Shown here piece after piece: positions 47,789 to 56,371 of a DNA stretch of 64,000 nucleotides. Each line of letters opens with the position of its first letter. Position 1 is the stretch's first letter. The notes under the pieces are model-generated. The model was not told the DNA's origin and did no database searches. It saw nothing but the letters and a program-made list of their open reading frames with translations. A program made the translations under genes and the position numbers. The stretch comes from Phycisphaerae bacterium (GTDB taxonomy: Bacteria; Planctomycetota; Phycisphaerae; UBA1845), in the NCBI GenBank assembly GCA_020056715.1, contig JAGVHG010000140.1:1-64000 (forward strand). Direction: 5' to 3'.

Positions 47789-48089
47789 ACTCTCCGATCA
47801 TCGCGAACCGGGCGACGGCGTCACAGTAAACATTTCGTGGCCCTGTAGATTCTAACCAGGCCACGATCCTACCAAACGTATCTTACTCCACTCATCGGCT
47901 CTGCCGCACCAGAAACTGCCCTTTTATCGCCTTGAAGGACGGGATCAAGCCCCTCGTTCAGGATTGGACACCAACTAATTGTCCGTATAAAGCAAATATA
48001 ATGAATAACACTGCATTTCGTGGCCCTCGTCATTTTACACTGTCGGTGGTCGGTAAGGTACAATCCAAACGACTCGGAGGTGTGGATGA
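47789..48089. other. AT-richer 300-base gap
   Basis: It holds a TATAAT at 47997-48002 without a good -35. A 14-base direct repeat CATTTCGTGGCCCT occurs at 47831-47844 and 48014-48027. No gene is apparent. Confidence 0.4.
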
Positions 48090-48248
48090 ACCTCGGATGA
48101 CGTCGCGGTGTATCAAGGTGACAAAGTGTTGGCACGCGATTGCTACACCCGGGCGACGAACATTGATCCCCAGGCGGACATGACCATCGCCGAAGCGCAG
48201 CAGCGGCTCGTCTTGATGACCACTATGAAAACCTTCCGCGGTCTTTAA
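48090..48248 (+). other. orphan open frame before holA, possible gene remnant
   Basis: The frame reads TSDDVAVYQGDKVLARDCYT, then RATNIDPQADMTIAEAQQRL, ending VLMTTMKTFRGL and stopping 18 bases before holA. Residue use looks protein-like. No ATG with a ribosome site opens it; GTG 48108 could. It may be the tail of a lost gene or a 46-residue protein. I cannot name a family. Confidence 0.25.
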
Positions 48249-48266
48249 CCGAAGAGTAAGTAAACC

Positions 48267-49259
48267 ATGTCCGCACCAGCAGTCGTCATGCACCCTGTAT
48301 ACGCCGTCATCGGACAGGATCACTTCCTACGAAACGAAGCCCTCCAGAACATTCTGCGGACGCTCGCACCCCACATGGATGCCCTCGGACCGGCGTGCGT
48401 GGACGGCAAAAACGCTTCGCTGGCGGACCTCCTCGACGAAGTACGAACGCCGTCGCTTCTGGGAGGCCGGCGCGTCGTGATCGTGGACGATGCCGATGAA
48501 TGCATCACGAACCATCGCGCCGCACTGGAGCGATATTGCGCGGCGCCGGCACCCGGAGGCTGCGTCATTTTTTTGTGCGATTCCATGCCTAAAAACACGC
48601 GAATACGCAAGATTATTTCCGACGGCGGCGAGGTCATTGAGTGTGAACCGCTCAAGGGCCGAGCCGTGGTGAGCTGGATCGTCCGCCGAGCCAAAGAAGT
48701 CCATGGAAAAAGAGTGAACGACACTGCGGCGCAGATGCTGAAGGAGCACCTCGGCGACGCACTCGGCTTGCTCGACGTGGAGTTGGCGAAACTCGCTGCC
48801 TACGTGGGCGACCGGCCGGAGATTACACCCAAGGACATCGACGCCGCGACGGGTGAGCATCGCGAGGAGAAGGTGTTCGCCGTTCTCGATGCAATCACCG
48901 CCGGCGATCCCGTCAGCGCACTTCGAGCCTGGGAACAGGTCTGGGCGACGGATCGTGCGGCCCCCGGTCGCGCCATCGCGGGACTCGCTTGGAGCGTCCG
49001 ACGGCTTTTGGAGGTCCGCCGCGAGTGGGACCGCGGCGCCGACATCGGAGGTCTCGCTCGTCGCATGTTCACGGATCCCGTGACGCTGCGGCGTCGACTC
49101 GAGCGGAGCAGCGTCGATCATTTGCGCGAGCAACAACGTGATCTGTTGGCCGCCGACATCGCCGCCAAGACAGGCCTGTCCACCGTCGAAGTCGCGGTGG
49201 AACGATTCATCGTTAAGCACAGTACCCGTTCCATGACGGCACGCAGCAAGTCCGGATAA
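48267..49259 (+). CDS. holA: DNA polymerase III delta subunit
   Basis: HolA loads the sliding clamp as part of the clamp-loader complex. The 330 residues have the family course: VYAVIGQDHFLRNEALQNIL, LLGGRRVVIVDDADEC, KGRAVVSWIVRRAKEVHGKR, DALGLLDVELAKLAAYVGDR, DAATGEHREEKVFAVLDAIT, GLAWSVRRLLEVR. Walker A is degenerate, as normal for delta. Confidence 0.9.
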   Translation: MSAPAVVMHPVYAVIGQDHFLRNEALQNILRTLAPHMDALGPACVDGKNASLADLLDEVRTPSLLGGRRVVIVDDADECITNHRAALERYCAAPAPGGCVIFLCDSMPKNTRIRKIISDGGEVIECEPLKGRAVVSWIVRRAKEVHGKRVNDTAAQMLKEHLGDALGLLDVELAKLAAYVGDRPEITPKDIDAATGEHREEKVFAVLDAITAGDPVSALRAWEQVWATDRAAPGRAIAGLAWSVRRLLEVRREWDRGADIGGLARRMFTDPVTLRRRLERSSVDHLREQQRDLLAADIAAKTGLSTVEVAVERFIVKHSTRSMTARSKSG

Positions 49260-49401
49260 AAATGGGAAGAGAAGCATTACAGCTCAACGCTTTTTGCAGG
49301 AATATAAAGCGCCGATTCTTTTTTTGTCGCCACCGACAGCTACTTGCCGCAAAATAGCATTTGTCCCTCTTAAAAACTGTGGAGTTTTGGATAGAAAACA
49401 G

Positions 49402-49429
49402 TTGACGCGGGCCGATTAGTTATTAGATT
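49402..49429 (+). promoter_or_regulatory. candidate promoter of the 49513 gene
   Basis: TTGACG at 49402-49407, 16-base spacer, TAGATT at 49424-49429, about 85 bases before the ATG of the beta-barrel-like protein. Confidence 0.35.
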
Positions 49430-49512
49430 TTGCAGCACGTGAGTATTACGCGGGCGGCGCGGTCTGCGGCCACGTGTTCGGTACATGAATTCGGTGATTG
49501 GAGTGAAAGCTT

Positions 49513-50355
49513 ATGAAGCAAGCATTTACATGTGTGTGTGTGCTGGCGTTTGCCGTATGTGCGATTGCTCAGGAAAAGGAAAAAACGACCATCAAGACTA
49601 CGACCACGACGGTCAAGAGCGGGTTTGATCTGCTCGGCGGCGAGACGTTTAACGTCACGGATGCGACGCCGTTTGAGACCCACGCGGTTGACCTGCGGTT
49701 TGCGTTCCGGTGGGAAACTGAAAACTTCCCGGCTAATGCAGGTGATTCCAACGACGACTTCTACATCCAACCGGTGGTCGTCTGGGGATCCTGCCCCAAC
49801 GTCGAGGTGTCGGTGAGCACGCCGGTTCAGATCGGCGATGGCGGGAACATCCCCGGACAGGCCGATGGCCACCACGATTCATACTTCGGGCTGCTCTGGA
49901 AGCTGACGGACCAGCAGGACTACTGGCCGGCGCTCGCTTTGGCTAGCAACCTTCGTGTCCCAACCGGACAGCGCTCCAATGGCGTCGATTGGGAGCTTCG
50001 GCTCGCCATGACCAACCAGTACGACAGCGGTATCCGCTCGCATTTCAACATTTTCGGGATCACTGCGAACCACGACAACTATGATGACCTACGGCACTTC
50101 CAGTATGGGGCGGTGGCCGGGCTTGACGGTCCGCTGTGTGCCGACGGCGCGGTTCGCTGGGTATTCGACTACATGTACCGCATCGGCCAGCATGAGGGCG
50201 GCGGCGGTAAGAACATCGCCGAGGCCGGCTGGCAGTGGCAGATCGATGACTGCAATAAGCTCGGAATGTCCGTACAGGCCGGCTTGGATCACGCGGAGGA
50301 CGAGGCCGCGAACCTGGGGGCGGCCCTGACCTACGCCTACACCCTGAAGTATTAG
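49513..50355 (+). CDS. secreted beta-barrel-like protein (outer membrane), unknown
   Basis: The 280 residues begin with a signal peptide (KQAFTCVCVLAFAVCAIAQ). The body alternates polar and apolar residues in short strands (NVEVSVSTPVQIGDGG, ALALASNLRVPTG, FNIFGITANHD) and ends in an aromatic residue-rich strand (ALTYAYTLKY), a beta-barrel signal. It resembles planctomycete transporter/porin-like barrels but no family is certain. It is followed by a strong terminator and is probably transcribed alone. Confidence 0.65.
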   Translation: MKQAFTCVCVLAFAVCAIAQEKEKTTIKTTTTTVKSGFDLLGGETFNVTDATPFETHAVDLRFAFRWETENFPANAGDSNDDFYIQPVVVWGSCPNVEVSVSTPVQIGDGGNIPGQADGHHDSYFGLLWKLTDQQDYWPALALASNLRVPTGQRSNGVDWELRLAMTNQYDSGIRSHFNIFGITANHDNYDDLRHFQYGAVAGLDGPLCADGAVRWVFDYMYRIGQHEGGGGKNIAEAGWQWQIDDCNKLGMSVQAGLDHAEDEAANLGAALTYAYTLKY

Positions 50356-50386
50356 GTCGCGACTGCAAACTGGCAGAGTAAGATCC

Positions 50387-50428
50387 ATCGGCCCGGCGAG
50401 GGTGAACCTCGTCGGGCCGATTTGTTTT
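50387..50428 (+). terminator. intrinsic terminator after the 49513 gene
   Basis: ATCGGCCCGGCGAGG GTGAA CCTCGTCGGGCCGAT followed by TTGTTTT. The stem has 15 pairs, with one G-T wobble. Confidence 0.8.
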
Positions 50429-50608
50429 CGGCTGGGGAGCGGCGGCGCCAGCAGCACCATCACCCGTGAGTGATGGTACGACCGTCAACTGCGACACCCC
50501 GGCAACGCTCCGTAGTTGATGGCGAACGCGAAGACTACCCGTGCCGCTGCAGGAACTTGTCCCGGCGCGCCGGGATGCTTTCTCGTAACCGCGTTTCTGC
50601 GTTTCCCT

Positions 50609-53278
50609 TCACGGCGTACATCGCCCGCAACTGTCGCGGCAGAGGGGAGTGCCGCACGTACCGCCCGGACAGTGCCTCGCGCTGTCGATGCACGGCTTGC
50701 CGTCGTTGGTCCCGCCAGTACACGTCTTCACGCACATGTTAGGACTGGGGCACCCCGTACCACAGGCGCCACCGCACGTAACCGCCGACGGACACGCGCA
50801 CGGCCCGCTGAACGCATACGCCCTCTGCTTCACCGCGTCCACCACCGCCACGATGTCCAAAGCGTTGACGTTCGCGTTTAGCTCCGGCAGGTTGGGTTGC
50901 AACTGGGTGATCGCCTTCGCCAGAGCGCCCGGCAGGTTCTTTAACTTGGTGACCACCGCCGCGACGTCGAGAGCATCGGGCTGACCCGTGGTCGCCGGCG
51001 GGTTAAAGTTCGGAGCCGCGTCGCCGGAACGGCGCGTGTACATCGTCACCGCCGGGGACACGGCGGTGCAACCATCTTCTGCACCCATGCACGACGCCCC
51101 GTACGTCTGGACGCTGTATTCCGAGCTGGGAGCGATTTCCGCACCCACCACGGTGATCGGTCCGCTCGCCGTTTCCGTGATCCAATCGTAGTAGAACGGC
51201 GTACACTGTAGCCGGGCCGCTTTGTAGGTCGCGCCTCCCGCAGCGTCCTGATTCTCAAGGAAGGTACCGGGCTTACCGACCCAGCGTGCGCAGCCGTTCA
51301 TCTCGCCCGAGGCCGTGCAGGTTGCAGATTCGAACGCGCTGAAATCCGGCGGTGGGAATTGCGGTAAGTTCAGCGGAATCGGATGCTGTAGGTCGATCAT
51401 CGTCACCTTGATGGCGACTTCGGGAGGCGTGGCCGGCATCATCACGGAGAACTGCAGGGACCGACTCGTTCGATTTGCGCTCGTGGGGGATACCTCCCAC
51501 CTGATGTTCCCCCGCGTCAACGTAACGAGGCCCAGACTGTCCTCGTCGCCTGCGGCGATGGCGACGAAACCCGTGTTGGGCGCGGGGACGTTGGTTTGAC
51601 CGAAGTTGTTGCGTCCCCAGGCCACGATGGAGCCGTCGCCCTTGAGACCCAGATTGTGATAGTCGCCCGCGGCGATGGCGATGAAACCCGTATTTGGCTC
51701 GGCAACGTTGTTCTGCCCATAGAGGTTGTGTCCCCATCCCACTATGGACCCGTCGGCCTTGAGACCCAGACTGTGTAACCTGCCCGCAGCGACGGTGACG
51801 AAACCCGTGTTGGGTCCGCCGGGCGGCGGATTGGTTTGACCGTAGGAGTTGTCTCCCCACGCCACGATGGACCCGTCGGCCTTGAGACCCAGACTGTGGA
51901 ACCCACCCGCGACGACGGCCACGAAACCGCTGTTGGGTCCGCCGGGCGGCGGATTGGTTTGACCGTAGATGTTGTCTCCCCACGCCACGATGGATCCGTC
52001 GGACTTCAGACCCAGGCTGTGGTACTCGCCCGCCGCGATGGCGACAAAATCCGTGTTCGGCGCGGGCACGTTGCATTCACTATAATCGGACCAGTCCCCA
52101 CAACCCCACGCCACGATGGAACCGCCGGCCTTCAGACCGAGACTGTGGTACTGACCCGCGGCGATGCCCACGAAACCGCTGTTGGGTGCGGGAACGTTGG
52201 TTTGACCGTAGTAGTTGTCTCCCCACGCCACGATGGACCCGTCGGACTTGAGACCCAGGCTGTGGTACCCGCCGTCGGAGACGCCCTCGAAACCCGTGTT
52301 GGGCGCGGGGACGTTGGTTATGCTTCCCCACTCCACGATGGACCCGTCAGTCTTGAGACCCAGACTGTGATAGTCGCCCGCGGCGATGGCGATGAAACCC
52401 GCATTTGGCTCGGGAACGTTGTTCTGCCCATAGAGGTTGTGTCCCCATCCCACTATGGACCCGTCGGCCTTGAGACCCAGACTGTGGAACATGCCCGCAG
52501 CGACGGTGACGAAACCCGTGTTGGGTCCGCCGGGCGGCGGATTGGTTTGACCGTAGTCGTTCCATCCCCAGGCCACGATGGACCCGTCGGCCTTCAGACC
52601 CAGACTGTGGTACGTGCCCCCAGCGACGCCCACGAAACCGCTGTTCGGCGCGGGGACGGTGGTTTGACCGTAATTGTTTCGTCCCCACGCCACGATGGAC
52701 CCGTCGGACTTAAGACCGAGGCTGTACGACCAGCCCGCGGCGACGGCGACGAAGCCCGTATTGGGCGCGGGGACGGTGGTTTGCCCGAAGTCGTTGTACC
52801 CCCACGCCACGATGGACCCGTCGGCCTTGAGGCCCAAGCTGTGGTCCCAGCCCGCGGCGATGCCGATGAAATCGGCATTGGGTGCGGGGACGTTGGTTTG
52901 ACCGCCGAGGTTATACCCCCACGCCACGATGGACCCGTCGGCCTTCAGACCGAGACTGTTGAATACGCCTGCGGCGACGGCCACGAAACCGCTGTTGGGT
53001 CCGCCGGGCGGCGGATTGGTCTGACCGTAGTCGTTGTATCCCCACGCCACGATGGACCCGTCGGACTTGAGACCCAGGCTGTGGGTCCCGCCCGCGGCGA
53101 CGGCTGCGAAACCTTGGGTAAGGTCAACACCGACGACCTGGATCCCCCAGCCGACGACCGACCCTTGCAACTGTCCGCGGGCATTCTCGCCCCCCGGAAC
53201 GTTTGCCGCGATTAGAGCGAGTCCCAACGCCAGGATTGGGGCCATGCAACGCTTCGCGTTAAAACTGTGTGATGACAT
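50609..53278 (-). CDS. secreted RCC1-repeat protein with dockerin-like segments
   Basis: The 889 residues begin with a signal peptide (FNAKRCMAPILALGLALIAA). About thirteen tandem RCC1-type repeats follow, each near 50 residues and built on HSLGLKADGSIVAWG and YGQTNVPAPNTGFVAIAAG, which fold as a beta propeller. A beta-rich region of about 150 residues comes next, then two dockerin-like segments (DALDVAAVVTKLKNLPG and NALDIVAVVDAVKQRAY) and a Cys-rich tail. ATG 53278 is chosen because GGAG precedes it by six bases. RCC1 domains bind proteins or nucleotides; secreted bacterial versions have unknown ligands. The repeats are close to identical in DNA, so copy number may vary between strains. Confidence 0.8.
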   Translation of the reverse strand: MSSHSFNAKRCMAPILALGLALIAANVPGGENARGQLQGSVVGWGIQVVGVDLTQGFAAVAAGGTHSLGLKSDGSIVAWGYNDYGQTNPPPGGPNSGFVAVAAGVFNSLGLKADGSIVAWGYNLGGQTNVPAPNADFIGIAAGWDHSLGLKADGSIVAWGYNDFGQTTVPAPNTGFVAVAAGWSYSLGLKSDGSIVAWGRNNYGQTTVPAPNSGFVGVAGGTYHSLGLKADGSIVAWGWNDYGQTNPPPGGPNTGFVTVAAGMFHSLGLKADGSIVGWGHNLYGQNNVPEPNAGFIAIAAGDYHSLGLKTDGSIVEWGSITNVPAPNTGFEGVSDGGYHSLGLKSDGSIVAWGDNYYGQTNVPAPNSGFVGIAAGQYHSLGLKAGGSIVAWGCGDWSDYSECNVPAPNTDFVAIAAGEYHSLGLKSDGSIVAWGDNIYGQTNPPPGGPNSGFVAVVAGGFHSLGLKADGSIVAWGDNSYGQTNPPPGGPNTGFVTVAAGRLHSLGLKADGSIVGWGHNLYGQNNVAEPNTGFIAIAAGDYHNLGLKGDGSIVAWGRNNFGQTNVPAPNTGFVAIAAGDEDSLGLVTLTRGNIRWEVSPTSANRTSRSLQFSVMMPATPPEVAIKVTMIDLQHPIPLNLPQFPPPDFSAFESATCTASGEMNGCARWVGKPGTFLENQDAAGGATYKAARLQCTPFYYDWITETASGPITVVGAEIAPSSEYSVQTYGASCMGAEDGCTAVSPAVTMYTRRSGDAAPNFNPPATTGQPDALDVAAVVTKLKNLPGALAKAITQLQPNLPELNANVNALDIVAVVDAVKQRAYAFSGPCACPSAVTCGGACGTGCPSPNMCVKTCTGGTNDGKPCIDSARHCPGGTCGTPLCRDSCGRCTP
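51500..53120. repeat. tandem repeat array encoding RCC1 blades
   Basis: Repeats of about 110-160 bases with high DNA identity (for example CCACGCCACGATGGACCCGT many times). A two-blade block at about 52370-52550 is nearly repeated at about 51650-51836. This is a coding array, not CRISPR. Confidence 0.8.
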
Positions 53279-53680
53279 GTGTAACTCCACGACAAGACCG
53301 GCGACAAGCGCTCGCCTGTGCAAAGCTCATTCGCCCCGCGCTTAACTACCGCGTGCGATGCCGCGACCCTCCCAGGACCGATTTTTGTGCCGAAGCACAT
53401 CCAATAACGTGCGATGATACCAAAACTTGGGCTTGATAGTCAAGGAAATAATCAAAATCGCCGGGTTAGTAAAGAGTAGCCTTCCTTACTTAACTGGTGC
53501 GAGATTCCCATCTCGCACCCCAGCCGCCGGGATTCCCTTCCCGCGGTGCGGAAGGGATTGGAGTCCCCCGTTTTCCGTGCGAGAAGGGATATTCGCACGA
53601 GCATTGAACCTCTAATTCCCAGGCCGCAGGAAGTAACCCCGCTGAACCCTACCATCCAATTGGCAATTGGCAATTGGAAA
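53279..53680. other. 402-base gap between the RCC1 protein and pyrK
   Basis: It holds GGTGCGAGATTCCCATCTCGCACC (a palindrome) at about 53498-53521, the dispersed repeat copy at 53576-53603, and a CCAATTGGCAATTGGCAATTGG run at about 53653-53676. No gene is visible. Confidence 0.5.
53576..53603. repeat. dispersed palindromic repeat, copy 2
   Basis: CGTGCGAGAAGGGATATTCG followed by CACGAGCA, almost identical to 714-741. Confidence 0.55.
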
Positions 53681-54640
53681 TTAGTCGGGCGTTTCCCAGA
53701 GGATGTTGCGTGCCTCGAAGATCGGTCCGTCGGTGCAGCAGAGGCGGTAGGACCAGCCGGTCGAGTCGGCGGTGTCACGCACTGGCACCACACACGATTG
53801 GCACATGCCCGTGCCGCAGGCCATGTTCCGCTCCACGCAGACGTAACATTCGATCCGCCGCGCCACGCAATACTCGGCCACAAAGCGTATCATCGGCTCC
53901 GGGCCGCAGGTGTAGACGACCAGATCGTCAGCGGCGACCGGATTCGCCTGGTGATAGGCGGCCATCGCGGATCCTACGTACCCGCGAAAGCCCAAGCTGC
54001 CGTCGTCGGTGCTGATGACCACATCCGCGCCGCACTTCGTGAACTCCTTCGCCGACGGTGTCGCGGTCTTGGCACTTCCGTCCGGTTGCGCCGTCGGATC
54101 GAGCGTCAAAGCAAGAAGGTCATGAGTCTGCGCCCCGCAGAAGGCGACGACGCGCTTGGCGGTTTCCTGTAACGCTGCGGCCAGCCAAAGCATCGGAGGC
54201 AGTCCAACTCCTCCGGCGACGAGCCATGCGACCGGTTTGCGATCAGAGACGGGGAAGCTGTTGCCCATCGGTCCCAAGAGACTGACCGGATCGCCAGCGC
54301 GAAGAGACTCCATCCATCGCGTGGCCGTACCTACCACGCGGTAGATCACGTCCACCTCGACGCCGGTATTGGTGCAACGCAGGCCCGCGATGCTGAATGC
54401 CCGGCGCAGCATGGGTTGGTCCAGTTCACTCACCCATCGGTCGTGCGACTCCATCGGGGAGTCATCTAGTCGCCGTTCAGGGCTGAGGTGTACGAATTGC
54501 CCCGCCCGCGCCGGCGGGAACATCGGCAGACGAAACGTGAGGCGGTAGTGGTCGCGGCAAAGTCGCCGGTTGGCCACAACGTGCGCAGTTTGGATCACGC
54601 GGTCGCGCTGCATTACAGGTGTCGGAGGCGAATCGATCAT
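53681..54640 (-). CDS. pyrK: dihydroorotate dehydrogenase electron transfer subunit
   Basis: PyrK carries FAD and a 2Fe-2S cluster and passes electrons from class 1B dihydroorotate dehydrogenase to NAD. The 319 residues have the ferredoxin-reductase-like FAD part (RRAFSIAGL, GNSFPVS), the NAD part (WLVAGGVGLPPMLWLAAAL, YTCGPEPMIRFVAEY), and four cysteines in CVERNMACGTGMCQSC and CCTDGPIFEARNI. pyrD is not in the window, so the partner is elsewhere. A strong promoter and leader precede it. Confidence 0.88.
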   Translation of the reverse strand: MIDSPPTPVMQRDRVIQTAHVVANRRLCRDHYRLTFRLPMFPPARAGQFVHLSPERRLDDSPMESHDRWVSELDQPMLRRAFSIAGLRCTNTGVEVDVIYRVVGTATRWMESLRAGDPVSLLGPMGNSFPVSDRKPVAWLVAGGVGLPPMLWLAAALQETAKRVVAFCGAQTHDLLALTLDPTAQPDGSAKTATPSAKEFTKCGADVVISTDDGSLGFRGYVGSAMAAYHQANPVAADDLVVYTCGPEPMIRFVAEYCVARRIECYVCVERNMACGTGMCQSCVVPVRDTADSTGWSYRLCCTDGPIFEARNILWETPD

Positions 54641-54652
54641 TGCGTACGGTCG

Positions 54653-54698
54653 TAAAAAAACTTCCGGGATCGAAGCCTAGCCACGATCCCGGAAGTCC
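54653..54698 (-). terminator. terminator-like hairpin in the pyrK leader
   Basis: On the minus strand ACTTCCGGGATCG ... CGATCCCGGAAGT is followed by TTTTTTT at 54653-54659, about 13 bases before the pyrK ATG. No minus-strand gene lies upstream to need a terminator, so it may act as an attenuator. Confidence 0.6.
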
Positions 54699-54791
54699 GC
54701 CACGGCTCAAGAAGCCGCATCTCAAACATGCCGCGAGTCGCCACGACTCACAGCCGAAAGCTCATCAAACTCGTTCCGATGAACGCATCCC

Positions 54792-54820
54792 TTTGTAGGC
54801 TATAGGAGCGCTTGTGTCAA
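54792..54820 (-). promoter_or_regulatory. promoter of pyrK
   Basis: On the minus strand TTGACA (54815-54820), 17-base spacer, TACAAA (54792-54797). Transcription would start near 54785 and cross the terminator-like hairpin before pyrK. Confidence 0.5.
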
Positions 54821-54952
54821 CTGCGGCGTAGTTCCGCATTTTCGGAGATAATCTGCTCGTAACTTAAGCAACGATAAATGGTTATGAAAATGATAAAATC
54901 GGTGTACTAATTCGTCTCCTCGAATCGACCGTCCAAAGAGGAGACCTCGCCT

Positions 54953-54981
54953 TTGACTCGGTATCGCTCGCGCGGTATACT
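54953..54981 (+). promoter_or_regulatory. promoter of the DAHP synthase gene
   Basis: TTGACT at 54953-54958, 17-base spacer, TATACT at 54976-54981, about 95 bases before the ATG at 55078. Confidence 0.55.
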
Positions 54982-55077
54982 ATGCCCTTTGCCATCGCGT
55001 ATCATAAGTTCATGTACGGACAGAAGTTGCGCGGTTCGTCGCCCGCCGAACACTGACACCAAGAGGCCAAAAGGTCT

Positions 55078-56157
55078 ATGGACATGATCGTAGTCATGAA
55101 GGCCGGGGTGACCGACGAAGACGTGCAACGCGTCGTCGAACGCGTCACGGAGTTGGGTCTAGCACCCCATCCATCGAAAGGAGAGTTTCGCACCATCGTC
55201 GGGGCGATCGGCGAGCGAACGCCCGAAGCGCAGCAACAGCTCGAGCAGCTTCCCGGCGTTGACGAGGTCATGGCCATCAGCCAGCCGTACAAGCTTGCCT
55301 CCCGCGAGTTCCACGAAGCCGACACCATCCTCGATATCAAAGGCATCCGCGTCGGCGGACCGCATGTGAACATTATCGCCGGCCCGTGTGCCATCGAGAG
55401 TCGTGAAATCCTTTTCGGCGTCGGCCAGGCGGTCAAAGACGCCGGCGCTTCGATCCTCCGCGGCGGGGCCTTCAAGCCGCGGTCGTCGCCCTATTCGTTC
55501 AGCGGCATGGGGAAGGAAGGGTTGGAACTGCTCCAAGAGGCGGGCGTTGCCCTGGACATGCCCACCATCACCGAGGTTGTCGATCCGCGCGACGTGCCTA
55601 TCGTCTACAAGTACGCCGACATATTCCAGATCGGCGCCTGCAACATGCAGAATTACAACTTACTGCTGGAAGTGGGCAAGACGGACAAGCCGGTGTTCAT
55701 CAAACGCGGGCTGGCCGCTTCGATTACGGAACTGCTCATGTCCGCCGAATACGTCCTCAGTCAGGGCAACCACCGCGTGATTCTTTGCGAACGAGGCATC
55801 CGCACTTTCTCCGACGAGGTGCGTTTCACGCTGGATGTGTCGGCTGTGCCGGTGATTCAGGAGCGCTCGCACCTTCCGGTTTTCGTTGATCCGTCACATG
55901 CCGCGGGGAAGCGCGATCTGGTACCCGCGCTTGCCCTTGCAGGCATCGCCGCAGGCGCGCAGGGCGCGATTATCGAAGTACACAGTTGTCCGGAACGAGC
56001 GCTGTGCGACGGTCCTCAAGCCGTTCTGCCGCAAAACTTCGCCAAACTCATGGAGCAGATCCGCCAGATCGCCGAGATCGTCGGCCACCGCGTCACCATC
56101 TGGGGCCGCGAGGATGCCCAACCGCGCCGCGCCGTCGCCGGAGGATGGACGACGTAA
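55078..56157 (+). CDS. aroF: 3-deoxy-7-phosphoheptulonate synthase (DAHP synthase) with regulatory N-domain
   Basis: It condenses phosphoenolpyruvate and erythrose-4-phosphate as the first step of aromatic amino acid synthesis. The 359 residues have an N-terminal ferredoxin-like domain (1-70, MIVVMKAGVTDEDVQRVVER) that in this subtype senses aromatic amino acids. The catalytic barrel follows: IIAGPCAIESREI, LRGGAFKPRSSPYSFSG, DIFQIGACNMQNY, PVFIKRGLAASITEL, VILCERGIRTF, FVDPSHAAGKRDLVPAL. This is the Thermotoga/Bacillus type. Confidence 0.95.
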   Translation: MDMIVVMKAGVTDEDVQRVVERVTELGLAPHPSKGEFRTIVGAIGERTPEAQQQLEQLPGVDEVMAISQPYKLASREFHEADTILDIKGIRVGGPHVNIIAGPCAIESREILFGVGQAVKDAGASILRGGAFKPRSSPYSFSGMGKEGLELLQEAGVALDMPTITEVVDPRDVPIVYKYADIFQIGACNMQNYNLLLEVGKTDKPVFIKRGLAASITELLMSAEYVLSQGNHRVILCERGIRTFSDEVRFTLDVSAVPVIQERSHLPVFVDPSHAAGKRDLVPALALAGIAAGAQGAIIEVHSCPERALCDGPQAVLPQNFAKLMEQIRQIAEIVGHRVTIWGREDAQPRRAVAGGWTT

Positions 56158-56371
56158 CGGCAAGTCGGAAGTTCGAAGGGTCAAGATCGAAAATGCCAAC
56201 CTCAGTGTCGCTGCGCCACGCCCGTGTAACTGCGGACATTTAGGATACAGTTTCGTGCGTACGAAAGGAAACACGATCACGTAAAATCCGCGAACGCGTG
56301 TATACTAGGCCGAGTGGAACATCATACTTTGATCGCCGGTTGTCGTAGGCGGCGATCGTTGGGGTTGGCTT

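Noticed and set aside
51500-53120. possible CRISPR-like array
   Set aside because: The repeats are long, vary in length, have no regular unique spacers and encode RCC1 blades in one continuous frame.
51836-53215. 459-codon open frame on the plus strand
   Set aside because: It is the antisense reading of the RCC1 repeat array; the open length comes from the repeats.
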